Shown here: piece by piece, positions 44,611 through 54,232 of the stretch
How the letters are laid out: every line of letters begins with the position of its first letter
How positions within the stretch are numbered: the stretch's first letter is position 1
Source of the DNA: Algoriphagus zhangzhouensis
Lineage (GTDB): Bacteria; Bacteroidota; Bacteroidia; Cytophagales; Cyclobacteriaceae
Reading direction: 5' to 3'
DNA length: 64,000 nucleotides
Assembly: GCF_900148515.1 (NCBI RefSeq)
Contig: NZ_FRXN01000002.1
Coordinates: forward strand, 930,001-994,000
Position numbers and translations under genes: made by a program
The notes under the pieces: generated by a model
What the model was told of the DNA's origin: nothing
What the model saw: only the letters and a program-made list of their open reading frames with translations
Database searches by the model: none

Positions 44611-45981
44611 ATGAGACACAGATTTGATAAGTATTTTCCTTGGCTTTTTATAGGAAGTGATTTTTTGTTTGCGGCTTTTTCCATTTTCGCTTTATTATCC
44701 ATTTTTAATGCCACAGATTTATTCAAAGAGGTTGGGTTAAAAGAAATGCTGCCACTTTTCTTTTTCTGGCTGTCTGTTTCCACTCTTAGAAAAGATTATG
44801 AAATAGGAAGAACAGAAGGCTTTGATAAAACCTTGGTTCATCTTACAGGGACTATTTTCTGGTTCCTAGGAGCTGCTGCAGTTTTGTGGGAACCTTTTCA
44901 TTCTCCAAACTTTCAACTTATATCAATTGGTCTCCTTGGATTAGGAATGTTCTTCTTCATGGGAGCCTTTCGAATATGGATTCATATTATTTTGAGAAGG
45001 TATCGTGCGGGTGGAGGCAATATTAGAAACGCTGTCATATTAGGTAAGGAAGGTTCAAGTTCTCGACTTGTTGAAATCTTAAATGTAAAGAAGGAATTTG
45101 GAGTTAATTTTTTGGGGTATTTCGATGATGCCTCTGATTGTGAAGATACCAAAGGAAAAATAGAAGACTTTTTTGTACAAGCTCCTTTATTGGATCTTGA
45201 TTTTGTTTACATCAATGCTGACTTAGATCCATTTGAAGTCAAAAGGATTATTGATTTTGCGGAAGAGCATCACATTAAACCAAAACTAATTCCAAGGGCT
45301 AGTTTGCAATTGGGGAATAACCTTTCTTTTTCAAGATATGGGGATTTCTTTGTGGTAAATATCAATGAAATCCCACTTGACAATTATTTCAATAGCTTGT
45401 TGAAAAGGCTCTTTGACTTGGTTTTTTCTAGCTTAGTGATCGTTTTTATCCTCTCCTGGATGGTTCCGCTTTTTGGGATCCTTATAAAAATGGGATCTAA
45501 AGGTCCTGTTTTCTTTGTCCAGAAAAGAAATGGAGTTGGTAATAAGGAATTCAATTGCCTTAAGTTTCGATCCATGAGGGCCAATAAAAATGCGGATACA
45601 CAACAAGCTACTAAGAATGATCCAAGAGTAACCAAATTCGGGGCCTTCCTTAGAAAAAGCTCTTTGGATGAGATGCCTCAGTTCCTAAATGTATTTATGG
45701 GTGATATGTCAGTGATAGGACCTCGTCCTCATACTGTACCTATGAATAAAACATTCCAGACTAAAGTAGAACGATATAATTCCAGACATAAAGTGAAGCC
45801 TGGAATTACAGGTTTGGCACAGATAAAAGGGTTTAGAGGAGAGATTGATAATCCTGTTCAGATTAGATCCAGAGTGAAACTTGATACTTTTTATGTGAAC
45901 AATTGGAGCTTTATGATGGATATGAGTATCATTATCGAAACTGTTCAGAAAGTATTTTTTAACCAAGAAAATGCCTATTGA
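44611..45981 (+). CDS. Exopolysaccharide undecaprenyl-phosphate sugar phosphotransferase (WcaJ/WbaP family)
   Basis: This 456-aa inner-membrane enzyme starts polysaccharide repeat-unit assembly by moving a sugar-1-phosphate to undecaprenyl phosphate. Four N-terminal helices and a CoA-binding-like domain (NAVILGKEGSSSRLVEILNV) are followed by one helix (LVIVFILSWMVPLFGILIKM) and the catalytic domain: GPVFFVQKRNGVGNKEFNCL, KFRSMRANKNADTQ, DPRVTKFGAFLRKSSLDEMP, QFLNVFMGDMSVIGPRPH. The sugar cannot be told. It overlaps the next methyltransferase gene by 11 bases, so the two are probably one operon. Confidence 0.92.
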   Translation: MRHRFDKYFPWLFIGSDFLFAAFSIFALLSIFNATDLFKEVGLKEMLPLFFFWLSVSTLRKDYEIGRTEGFDKTLVHLTGTIFWFLGAAAVLWEPFHSPNFQLISIGLLGLGMFFFMGAFRIWIHIILRRYRAGGGNIRNAVILGKEGSSSRLVEILNVKKEFGVNFLGYFDDASDCEDTKGKIEDFFVQAPLLDLDFVYINADLDPFEVKRIIDFAEEHHIKPKLIPRASLQLGNNLSFSRYGDFFVVNINEIPLDNYFNSLLKRLFDLVFSSLVIVFILSWMVPLFGILIKMGSKGPVFFVQKRNGVGNKEFNCLKFRSMRANKNADTQQATKNDPRVTKFGAFLRKSSLDEMPQFLNVFMGDMSVIGPRPHTVPMNKTFQTKVERYNSRHKVKPGITGLAQIKGFRGEIDNPVQIRSRVKLDTFYVNNWSFMMDMSIIIETVQKVFFNQENAY

Positions 45982-46906
45982 TTCTACACCTTCTAGGTGC
46001 CTTTATTGTGATTCGACAGATTTAGTTGAGTTTTCTGCCCAAGAAAGAATGTTTGGTATGGGAGACTCTTTTTTATATCTGGAATGTAAGGATTGTTGGT
46101 CTATTCAGATTAAGGATGTACCCTCAGATTTGGGGGCCTATTATTCGGGTGATGAGTATTATTCATTTATACCTCTTGTCAAATCAGGATCAGTATCCAA
46201 CCTTTTTAAGTCTTTAAGATTAAAAGGATTTTTAAAATTGAAGCTTAATCAGTTTGACCCGAAGGTATATGGCTATTGGCTCAAAGAGGTGTTTACAAGC
46301 TTTGATGCATCCATCGCAGATGTTGGTTGTGGAAATGGTCAGCTTCTTTACGAATTATATGCTGGCGGTTTTAAAAATCTCACTGGATTTGATCCTTTTT
46401 TAAAGAGATCTACTGAAATAGCAAATGGGCTAAATTTATTGAAATCTGAATTGAAGGATTCTGATCAGATGTTTGATCTCATTATGTATCATCATGCATT
46501 TGAGCACTTGGTGAATCCGGAAGAGGAATTGAAAATTTGTTTTGATCGATTAAAACCTAATGGGAAAGTTTTAATTCGGATTCCAGTGACGGATTCTCAA
46601 GTCTGGAAAAATGAAAGGGAATTTTGGGTTCAGTTAGATGCTCCTAGGCATTTAACTATCCCAAGTGTAAAAGGGATTTCCACCCTTTCCGACAGAACAG
46701 GATTTAAAGTGGACGAGGTAGAGTTTGATTCCACTGAATTTCAATTTTGGGGAACTGAGCTCTATAAAAAAGGAGAAAAGTTAAAAAGTAGTGGTGTAGA
46801 TGAGTTTTCTCAAGCTCAGATAGAGGAGTGGAAAAAGAAAGCCCTCAGCTATAATAGTGAGGGCTTAGGGGATCAAATTTGTTTGTTTCTATCAAAGCCT
46901 GAATAA
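45971..46906 (+). CDS. SAM-dependent methyltransferase with N-terminal zinc-ribbon-like cysteines
   Basis: This 311-aa protein has paired cysteines at the N-terminus (CLYCDS at 10-15 and ECKDCW near 40), a layout seen in sugar C- or O-methyltransferases with a small zinc domain. The SAM motif is IADVGCGNGQLLYELYAGGF, with MYHHAFEHLVNPEEELKICF and PNGKVLIRIPVTDSQVW behind it. It probably modifies a surface saccharide, judging from its overlap with the sugar phosphotransferase gene. Its 3' end overlaps the convergent stress-protein gene by 15 bases and contains that gene's likely terminator. Confidence 0.85.
   Translation: MPIDSTPSRCLYCDSTDLVEFSAQERMFGMGDSFLYLECKDCWSIQIKDVPSDLGAYYSGDEYYSFIPLVKSGSVSNLFKSLRLKGFLKLKLNQFDPKVYGYWLKEVFTSFDASIADVGCGNGQLLYELYAGGFKNLTGFDPFLKRSTEIANGLNLLKSELKDSDQMFDLIMYHHAFEHLVNPEEELKICFDRLKPNGKVLIRIPVTDSQVWKNEREFWVQLDAPRHLTIPSVKGISTLSDRTGFKVDEVEFDSTEFQFWGTELYKKGEKLKSSGVDEFSQAQIEEWKKKALSYNSEGLGDQICLFLSKPE
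46832..46866 (-). terminator. Intrinsic terminator for the stress-protein gene, lying inside the opposite coding region
   Basis: GCCCTCA/TGAGGGC arms with a 10-base loop are followed on the minus strand by TTTCTTTTTCC, 26 bases after the minus-strand stop. Confidence 0.6.
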
Positions 46907-47806
46907 GGCATCGAAGAATCCCATCGTTTCACCTTTCTTCTTAAAGATGAGCATAGGGAGTACATTATTGGCCTTGATAACTTTCTCTGCAGTACTACCC
47001 AATAATATTGCAGCAGATTTTGTTCTACCTCTAGAGCCCATGATGAACATATCCACGCCGAGCTTCATAGCTTCTTTTAGTAAAAGTTCACCGACATCTT
47101 CTCCTTCATCTAAGACAAAGTCACATTCCAATTCAGGATGGTCATGCTGAGCTACAAATGCTTCAAAATCCTTCTTAGCATTAGCTTTCATGATTTCTGC
47201 AAACTCTTCATAAGATTTCCCTGTTTTAGAATACCCATGAGGCACCTGATAAATATGAACGGGAACTAATTGTGCTTTCAATTGGTCGGCAATTCTTTCT
47301 CCAAACTTGTAGATCATGTGATTGTGCTCGGAGAAATCCGTAGGAACCATAATCTTTTTTGGAAGGCCAGCTGGACGTTTTTCCTGCAATAGCATCACAG
47401 AGCAAGGAGCTTTTTTAGCCACACCATTTGCAAGAGCTCCAGTGCCTTTCAGGGTCTCTTTTCTACCCATTACGATAAGGTCGACATCCTTGATTTTAGC
47501 CCATCTGAGTACTGTATCTAATGGATGATCGCCTTCTTCTGCAAAAACTTCAATTTCAATGGAGTCAGGAAAAGCCTTCGACTTGATTTTATTCATCATA
47601 ATGGCTTCCACCGATTCATCGCCAGCAGCCAAAAGATCTGGATATTCTCTCAAAATTTCGTCTGGGATGGCAAGGCTTTTAGCAACATGGACAAAATAAC
47701 ATTTCTCCACTCCCCAGAATTTGAGGAATACTACTGTCTTTTCGATTAGAATTTCATCCATCTCGGTCAAATCAAGACCGATCATTACTTTAGAAAAAAA
47801 CTTCAT
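46892..47806 (-). CDS. Tandem universal stress protein (two Usp domains)
   Basis: This 304-aa cytoplasmic protein has two Usp domains: residues about 1-145 (MIGLDLTEMDEILIEKTVVF, then VMGRKETLKGTGALANGVAK) and 150-290 (KIMVPTDFSEHNHMIYKFGE, then FIMGSRGRTKSAAILLGSTA). The second domain keeps the ATP-binding GxxGxxxx(9)GST pattern; the first is less canonical. Such proteins rise under stress or starvation. It is a single gene, divergent from the 2H phosphoesterase. Confidence 0.92.
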   Translation of the reverse strand: MKFFSKVMIGLDLTEMDEILIEKTVVFLKFWGVEKCYFVHVAKSLAIPDEILREYPDLLAAGDESVEAIMMNKIKSKAFPDSIEIEVFAEEGDHPLDTVLRWAKIKDVDLIVMGRKETLKGTGALANGVAKKAPCSVMLLQEKRPAGLPKKIMVPTDFSEHNHMIYKFGERIADQLKAQLVPVHIYQVPHGYSKTGKSYEEFAEIMKANAKKDFEAFVAQHDHPELECDFVLDEGEDVGELLLKEAMKLGVDMFIMGSRGRTKSAAILLGSTAEKVIKANNVLPMLIFKKKGETMGFFDALFRL

Positions 47807-47909
47807 GGGCGCGTATTATTTGTAGCCTTTAATTTAAAATTTTGATTTAGTTATTTAAATAGTTTTTTTGTTTTTGCCTTTTGGGAAGTACCCAAGGTAA
47901 TTAATTGAG

Positions 47910-48461
47910 ATGAGAAGCTTACAAAAATATTTTTTAGCCATCCTTCCACCCCAAGAGTTTTTGGATCAGGTGACAAAACTAAAACTTGACATCAAGAATG
48001 AATTTGGAGTCAAATATGCGTTAAAATCCCCAGCACATATCACCCTGAAGATGCCATTTTTATTTGATGAAAATAAAATCTCAAAATTGACGGACTCACT
48101 TTCTGATTTATTTAAGGATTCTAAGCCTTTTACGATTCAGATTTCAGGTGCAGATCAATTTAGAAGAAGAGTCATCTTTTTGAAAGTTGGAAAATCAAGT
48201 GAAATGATGGCACTTCAGGAAAAAATCAAAAAGCATTTGAAAATAGAGCATCACTTAGTTGAAGAATTGAGCGATAAAAATTATCACCCTCATATGACTG
48301 TTGCCTATCAGGATATTAAGAAAGGGCAATTTGATCCATTGTATCAATTCATTTTAGAGAGAAAGTTAGAATTTTCTTTTGTAGCCAATTCAATAGTACT
48401 TCTCAGAAAAGACGAGGGGATTTGGAAAGGGGACAAATCCATAGATTTGCATTTTAAATAG
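47910..48461 (+). CDS. 2'-5' RNA ligase-like (2H phosphoesterase) protein
   Basis: This 183-aa protein carries the two HxT/S motifs of the 2H superfamily: HITLKMPF (His43) and HPHMTVAY (His128). These form the active site that acts on 2',3'-cyclic phosphate or 2'-5' linked RNA. Length and spacing between motifs (85 residues) are normal. The substrate is unknown. Gene stands alone with a 103-bp divergent gap to the stress-protein gene. Confidence 0.87.
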   Translation: MRSLQKYFLAILPPQEFLDQVTKLKLDIKNEFGVKYALKSPAHITLKMPFLFDENKISKLTDSLSDLFKDSKPFTIQISGADQFRRRVIFLKVGKSSEMMALQEKIKKHLKIEHHLVEELSDKNYHPHMTVAYQDIKKGQFDPLYQFILERKLEFSFVANSIVLLRKDEGIWKGDKSIDLHFK

Positions 48462-48952
48462 GGAAATAGTGACTTTTTGACCCCAGTGATTAAAAAAAAC
48501 GCACATTTTATTAAAAATTACTCTAAAAATTAAATTCTGAGTATTAATTATTTGTGAACTCTTTATTTGGTGGACACTTTTTTGATTTCGGACACCTCGA
48601 GAATTAAATGTCGAAACATCTATTTTTTTAACAATATTTCAGAATAAAATATTGATTTTAACATGATTTCATATTCTTAATTTTTGTTGAAATATTTTTA
48701 GAATAGGAATAAAACACCTGAAATCTTCAAAAATTCAAAATTTTTAACTGGATAATTATAAAAAGGAAAAATAAGAGATATGCGAACACTGTCCGATCAT
48801 GTATTGGCTAGAATAAAAGAATGAAAAAATAGAAAATACGATATAATATTTCAAAATATCCTTCATATCCAAAGAATACCAAATTTGTTCCTTTTCCCAA
48901 TTCCTCCGTCCTTAGCTTCTTGAAAATTAAATCATCTACAAAAATTTAACCT
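48462..48952 (+). promoter_or_regulatory. Long AT-rich control region ahead of the SusC/SusD pair
   Basis: This 491-bp gap has no convincing gene or RNA. It is very AT-rich, with a perfect CAATATTT/AAATATTG inverted repeat at 48632-48654. No exact TAnnTTTG box was found. It must hold the promoter for the TonB-dependent uptake pair. Confidence 0.45.
48632..48654. repeat. Perfect 8-bp inverted repeat with 7-base spacer in the susC upstream region
   Basis: Arms CAATATTT and AAATATTG; possible operator about 300 bases before susC. Confidence 0.4.
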
Positions 48953-51900
48953 ATGAAGAAAGTTTTACTGGGTTTTGTGTTTACCCTACTGACTACTTTG
49001 TCAGTACTAGCACAAAACAAAACGATCACCGGTAGGGTGACTTCACCTGACGAACCAGAAGGCCTTATCGGGGTCAACGTACTGGTGAAAGGAACAACAA
49101 TCGGAGTAGTAACCGACCTTGATGGTGGGTTCTCTTTGTCTGTTCCAGAAAATGCAACTACGCTTGTATTTAGCTACATTGGCTATTCAAGTGTAGAAGA
49201 GGTGATTGGTAACAGATCTGTTATCAATGTATCTATGGAGCTAGATTCTCAAAATCTAGACGAAGTAATTGTTACCGCATACGGTACTGCTGACAAAGGA
49301 AACTTTACTGGTTCTGCGATCGCCCTTAAAGGTGACCAGATTGCAAACAGACCAATCAACAACGTTGTAAACGCGATTGAAGGTCAGTCTCCAGGTGTAA
49401 TTACCACATCTGCTTCAGGGCAACCAGGTTCAACTCCAGGTGTTCGTATCCGTGGTATTGGTTCTGTTAACTCTTCAAGCTCCCCGCTTTATGTAGTTGA
49501 CGGTGTTCCTTATGATGCTGCAATCTCTAACTTGAATCCAGATGACATCGAGGATATGACTATCTTAAAAGATGCTGCATCTGCTGCATTGTATGGTTCT
49601 AGAGCGGCTAACGGTGTGATCATGATCACTACCAAAAAGGGTAAAAAGAACAAGTCTAACTTCAATTTCAGAGTTCAGACTGGTACAGCATCTAGAGCTC
49701 TTCCTGAGTATGACAGAGTAAATGCTGGTCAGTATTATCCTTTGGTATGGGAATCTTTGAGAAATGCTCAACTAGGAAATGGTGCTACTGAATCTGATGC
49801 TGCAGCTTACGCGTCTTCTAATTTGATTGACAACGTGTTGGGTTACAATGTTTACAATGTGCCAAACGATCAAGTTGTTGGTGCAGATGGTACTTTGAAT
49901 CCAAATGCTGTGAATAATTTCACTGATCTAGATTGGTTTGATTATGTAGCTGGAAGCGGTGGAAGACAAGAATACAACATGACTTACTCTGGCGGTACTG
50001 AGAAATCTGATTTCTATACCTCTGTAGGTTATTTGGATGAAAAAGGTTTCGTCGTTAATTCTGATTTCCAAAGATGGACAGGTAGATTAAATGTAAATAC
50101 CAATCCTACCAAATGGTTCAAGACTGGTGTAAACCTTTCTGCTACCATGAGTGAAGGAAACAACGCTAGAACTGGTGGAAGCTCTTCTTATGTAAACCCA
50201 ATGTTCTTTGCTAGAAACATGGGACCTATCTATCCAGTATATGCTCAAAATAACATGACTGGTGGATACATTTTTGATGAATTCGGTGGTAAAATCTTCG
50301 ATACAGGTGACTTGATCAACTATGGTCTTCCAAGAAGAGGTACCGGAGGTTCTCCAGGACGTCATGCTTACCAAGAAGCATTATTGAACGTAGACAGAAT
50401 TGACAGAGATGTGATTTCAGCAAGAGCTTATGCAGAGGTTACTTTCTTGCAGCATTTTGCATTAAGAACAAATATCTCAACTGACGTTACTTCTCTTTTG
50501 GATATCGGATATGATAACCCAATCGTAGGTGATGGTGCTCCAGCAGGACGTACGAATCGTACCAACGCTAGAACAAACTCCATGACCTTCAACCAATTGT
50601 TGACTTATACCAACACTTTCAAGGACAAGCATTTCTTAGAAGTATTGGTAGGTCATGAGAACTATGACTACAAATACAACTATCAGTACTTGGCAAAACA
50701 AGATCAGATTTTGGATGGAAACATCGAGCCTGACAACTTTGTGACTATTAGCTCCGCAAATGGTCGAGTTGACAGACATAGAATCGAATCTTACTTGAGC
50801 CGTGTAAACTATGTATTTGATGACAAATACTCAGTTTCTGGTTCATTCAGAACTGATGGTTCTTCTAAATTTTATGAAGATGTAAGATGGGGTTATTTCT
50901 ACTCTATCGGTGGTGCTTGGAATATTGACAAAGAAAACTTCTTTGATTCTCAGTTCTTCGATATGTTGAAATTAAGAGCATCTTATGGTGAAGTTGGTAA
51001 TGACGCAATCGGTGGATATTATCCTTGGCAGGCATTATATGACTTAGGTTATAACAACGCCTCTGAACCAGGTATCCTTCAGGCTTCACTTGCTGCTCCA
51101 GATCTTCTTTGGGAATCAAATAATACGTTTGACCTAGGATTGGATTTTGCTTTTGCTAGAAGATTCACAGGTAGTGTTGAGTATTTCCAGAGACAATCTG
51201 AAAACTTGTTGTTCGAAGTTCCATTGTCATTGACTACTGGTCTTTCTAACAAACTTCAGAACATTGGTACTCTTGCAAACTCTGGTATTGAATTCACAAT
51301 TCAAGGTGATTTGATCAGATCTGAAGACTTCAAATGGTCTGCAAGTTTCAACGTTTCTACATTCAAAAATGAATTCAAATCTCTTCCATTTGATGAGCAA
51401 ATCGATGGAACCAAAAAATTGGTAGTAGGTAGATCTATCTATGATTACTGGTTGAGAGATTGGTATGGTGTAGATCCTGAAACTGGTGAAGGTCTTTATA
51501 GAGCAGAGTCTTATGATGAAGATGATGCTAACACAAGAATTATCGGACAAGACACTGTGACTACTCAGCAGAACAATGCGAAGTATCATTTCGCAGGTAG
51601 CGCAATCCCTGATTTCTTTGGTGGTTTGTCTAACACTTTCTCTTACAAAGGATTGACTTTGAATGTTTTGCTTTCTTACTCAGTAGGTGGTAAAGTATAT
51701 GATGGAGTATATGCTAGCTTGATGTCTGCAGATCCTGACGGAAATGCACTTCACGTAGATGCGATGAACAGATGGACTACTCCTGGTCAAATCACTGACG
51801 TTCCTAAAATGGATGTGACTGGATCAGCTCAAACCAATGCTGCTTCTGACAGATGGTTGATCGATGGTTCTTATCTAAACTTTAGATCTGTGAACTTGAG

Positions 51901-52090
51901 CTATACCTTGCCTAAGACTCTTCTTGAAAGAATTAATGTGGCAGGTGCTACAGTATATGTAGCTGGTGAAAACCTAGGCTGGATTTCAGCTAGAAAAGGA
52001 ATGTATGTTTCTGGAACCTTCAATGGTACCACTTCAAACACTTACACTCCAGCTAGAACCTTTACGGTTGGTCTAAATGTCAACCTTTAA
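48953..52090 (+). CDS. SusC/RagA-type TonB-dependent outer membrane transporter
   Basis: This 1045-aa protein imports a ligand across the outer membrane with a SusD-type partner. It has a signal peptide (cut after VLA in TLSVLAQNK), a carboxypeptidase-like N-terminal domain (KTITGRVTSPDEPEGLIGVN, then GTTIGVVTDLDGGFSLSVP), the family marker LDEVIVTAYGTADKG, a plug (PGVRIRGIGSVNSSSSPLYV, then VDGVPYD and GSRAANGVIMITTKKG) and a beta barrel ending TVGLNVNL. No glycan hydrolase or sugar-linked regulator lies nearby, so the ligand could be a peptide as in RagAB or a sugar. Its codons are skewed to AAC, GGT and GAC, which suggests high expression. Confidence 0.95.
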   Translation: MKKVLLGFVFTLLTTLSVLAQNKTITGRVTSPDEPEGLIGVNVLVKGTTIGVVTDLDGGFSLSVPENATTLVFSYIGYSSVEEVIGNRSVINVSMELDSQNLDEVIVTAYGTADKGNFTGSAIALKGDQIANRPINNVVNAIEGQSPGVITTSASGQPGSTPGVRIRGIGSVNSSSSPLYVVDGVPYDAAISNLNPDDIEDMTILKDAASAALYGSRAANGVIMITTKKGKKNKSNFNFRVQTGTASRALPEYDRVNAGQYYPLVWESLRNAQLGNGATESDAAAYASSNLIDNVLGYNVYNVPNDQVVGADGTLNPNAVNNFTDLDWFDYVAGSGGRQEYNMTYSGGTEKSDFYTSVGYLDEKGFVVNSDFQRWTGRLNVNTNPTKWFKTGVNLSATMSEGNNARTGGSSSYVNPMFFARNMGPIYPVYAQNNMTGGYIFDEFGGKIFDTGDLINYGLPRRGTGGSPGRHAYQEALLNVDRIDRDVISARAYAEVTFLQHFALRTNISTDVTSLLDIGYDNPIVGDGAPAGRTNRTNARTNSMTFNQLLTYTNTFKDKHFLEVLVGHENYDYKYNYQYLAKQDQILDGNIEPDNFVTISSANGRVDRHRIESYLSRVNYVFDDKYSVSGSFRTDGSSKFYEDVRWGYFYSIGGAWNIDKENFFDSQFFDMLKLRASYGEVGNDAIGGYYPWQALYDLGYNNASEPGILQASLAAPDLLWESNNTFDLGLDFAFARRFTGSVEYFQRQSENLLFEVPLSLTTGLSNKLQNIGTLANSGIEFTIQGDLIRSEDFKWSASFNVSTFKNEFKSLPFDEQIDGTKKLVVGRSIYDYWLRDWYGVDPETGEGLYRAESYDEDDANTRIIGQDTVTTQQNNAKYHFAGSAIPDFFGGLSNTFSYKGLTLNVLLSYSVGGKVYDGVYASLMSADPDGNALHVDAMNRWTTPGQITDVPKMDVTGSAQTNAASDRWLIDGSYLNFRSVNLSYTLPKTLLERINVAGATVYVAGENLGWISARKGMYVSGTFNGTTSNTYTPARTFTVGLNVNL

Positions 52091-52102
52091 TCTTTGACTA
52101 AC

Positions 52103-53596
52103 ATGAAGAAAATATTTAAACCAATAGCTGCTCTAGCACTTGCCCTTGTGACATTTGGCTGTGCAGATGATTATTTGGACACTGTTCCAACGGATGCGGT
52201 TTCTTCTGAATCTGTATTTACAACTACCAAAAATGCGATGACCGCATTGAATGGTATTCACAGATCCCTTTTGCTTCGTTACGATAGCCAAGGCCAAGCT
52301 GGTGAAGGCGCAGTAATGATCATGCGTGAAGTCCTTGCTGATGATGTGGTAATGACCACAACTGGTAACGGATGGTATGTATCTATGTGTCGTTGGATCA
52401 ACCATACTGTAGAAACAGGTAGTGACTCTAGATTCGTTTGGAGATTCTACTATAAAGTTATCGGTAATGCCAACCTGATCATTGCGAACATTGATAATGC
52501 TGATGGCCCTCAGGCTGAAAAGGATGAAATCAAAGGACAAGCTTTAGCTTATAGAGCTTGGGCTCATTTCAACTTGGTTCAATTGTTTGCTGACAGATAT
52601 GACTTTGCAGGTGGAAATACTCAATTGGGTGTTCCTATCGTGACTGAGCCTATCACAGAAGGTGGTCCAAGAAATACTGTTGAAGAGGTATACACTCAAA
52701 TCAATTCAGATTTGAATCAAGCAATCTCTCTTTTAGGTGAAAGCAGAAATGCTAAATCTCACTTGAACATTAATGTAGTGAATGGTATCAAAGCGAGAGT
52801 TTTGGCTACTCAAGGTAACTACTCTGAAGCTGCCACTTATGCAAATGCTGCAAGAACCGGATACGATTTGATGTCTGAGACTGATTTATATGGTGGATTC
52901 AACAACATTGATAATGCTGAGTGGATATGGGGTTCTCACCAGGTAGATGATCAGCAGACATACTTTGCATCTTTCTTTGCATACATGTCTCTGAACTTCT
53001 CTTCAACTAACATCAGAAACAATCCTAAAGCGATCAATAGCTTGCTATTTGATATGATTCCTGATTCTGATTACAGAAAAGGTCTTTGGGATCCAAATGC
53101 ATCTGATGCAGACTTAAGAGATCCGTACATCGATGAAATGACGCTTTCCACTTTTGCGAAAATCGATTACATGAACCGTAAATTTATTGCTCAAGGTAAT
53201 GCATCATCAGTAGGTGACGTACCTTATATGAGAGCTGCGGAAATGTATTTGTTGGAAGCTGAATCTTTGGCTAGATCTGGTAATGATGATGCTGCTGCCA
53301 CTCTTTTGACTTCATTCATGGAAGCTAGAGATCCTGAGTATACTCCATCTGGAAACACCGGAGATGCTTTGATCGAAGAAATCATGATCCAAAGAAGAAT
53401 CGAATTGTGGGGTGAAGGTTTCAGATTCTATGATTTGAAGCGTTTGAACTTGCCTTTGGACAGAACTGGTGCTAATCACGTAGAGTCTGTTATCAACGGT
53501 AAATTCACTGAGCCTGCAGGTACTAACAACTGGACTTGGCAGATTCCTATCGATGAATTGAACGCTAACGAAAATATGGTTCAAAATCCTTCTTAA
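52103..53596 (+). CDS. SusD/RagB-type outer membrane lipoprotein
   Basis: This 497-aa lipoprotein caps the SusC barrel and binds the ligand. The signal peptide has lipobox TFGC with Cys20. SusD features are GQALAYRAWAHFNLVQLFAD, the TPR-like core and the closing domain VPYMRAAEMYLLEAESLARS, with IMIQRRIELWGEGFRFYDLK. I chose ATG at 52103 rather than the in-frame TTG at 52094, because it sits directly before the MKKIFK signal. It is 12 bases after susC and is followed by a terminator. Confidence 0.95.
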   Translation: MKKIFKPIAALALALVTFGCADDYLDTVPTDAVSSESVFTTTKNAMTALNGIHRSLLLRYDSQGQAGEGAVMIMREVLADDVVMTTTGNGWYVSMCRWINHTVETGSDSRFVWRFYYKVIGNANLIIANIDNADGPQAEKDEIKGQALAYRAWAHFNLVQLFADRYDFAGGNTQLGVPIVTEPITEGGPRNTVEEVYTQINSDLNQAISLLGESRNAKSHLNINVVNGIKARVLATQGNYSEAATYANAARTGYDLMSETDLYGGFNNIDNAEWIWGSHQVDDQQTYFASFFAYMSLNFSSTNIRNNPKAINSLLFDMIPDSDYRKGLWDPNASDADLRDPYIDEMTLSTFAKIDYMNRKFIAQGNASSVGDVPYMRAAEMYLLEAESLARSGNDDAAATLLTSFMEARDPEYTPSGNTGDALIEEIMIQRRIELWGEGFRFYDLKRLNLPLDRTGANHVESVINGKFTEPAGTNNWTWQIPIDELNANENMVQNPS

Positions 53597-53620
53597 GGTT
53601 TTGAATTGATCATAAATGAA

Positions 53621-53650
53621 AAGTCCGGCTCATTTGAGTCGGACTTTTTT
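53621..53650 (+). terminator. Intrinsic terminator after the SusC/SusD pair
   Basis: AAGTCCGGCTCA pairs with TGAGTCGGACTT, followed by a T run. Confidence 0.85.
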
Positions 53651-53657
53651 ATGTTTT

Positions 53658-54149
53658 TTAGAATTCTAGAGAATCTGTTTCCTTTCCTTTTCCTAATAAT
53701 AAGCTTCGAGGACTTTTACTGTTTTTGTAGATATGGATGATGTTTTGCTGAGTTGCGAACTGATCTACCAAGATGCTATTTCGAACCTTTATTTTACTTT
53801 TCCATTCGACTGGCTCTGATTCTATATAAAACCAGGCAGCGTCATCTTCTATCTCAAATCCCAATAATTTCAAAGTAGTTGGCTTTCCATCCAAATCAAC
53901 CTTGAAGTGGCTTAGAATATATTCTCCGACTTGTTTGTTGAGTTTTTCCGGATCTTCAGGGTTCATGAAATCCACCTTTTGTTGATGGTATTCCCGAAGC
54001 CCTTCCTCCAGATCATCCCAAAATATCTTCTGGGCGATCTCTAATCTTTGATTATCAGGATTCTGTCTGATTTCTGTCAGGGATATGAAAAAGGGGTGAT
54101 ATAAAACCATCCATCCCAAGGAAATCAAGGAGATGTAAAACTGTTGCAT
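53658..54149 (-). CDS. DUF6702 family protein
   Basis: This 163-aa protein starts MQQFYISLISLGWMVLYHPF, a signal-like hydrophobic segment, and then HPFFISLTEIRQNPDNQRLE, the conserved opening of DUF6702. It contains LEIAQKIFWDDLEEGLREYH and a strand pair (FEIEDDAAWFYIESEPVEWK). The family is common in Bacteroidota next to HupE/UreJ-like and M1 peptidase genes, as here. Its function is unknown; it is probably periplasmic. Confidence 0.82.
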   Translation of the reverse strand: MQQFYISLISLGWMVLYHPFFISLTEIRQNPDNQRLEIAQKIFWDDLEEGLREYHQQKVDFMNPEDPEKLNKQVGEYILSHFKVDLDGKPTTLKLLGFEIEDDAAWFYIESEPVEWKSKIKVRNSILVDQFATQQNIIHIYKNSKSPRSLLLGKGKETDSLEF

Positions 54150-54232
54150 TTGGTGGGTATTGCTTGTCTTTTGTGGGAATAAACCAGTATTATTGCCGCT
54201 AATTTACTTCAATAGAAGTATTTTCTCAGTAT

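Noticed and set aside
48462..48952. Riboswitch or sRNA in the 491-bp gap
   Set aside because: No conserved riboswitch core or terminator-antiterminator pair could be seen; only AT-rich sequence and one palindrome.
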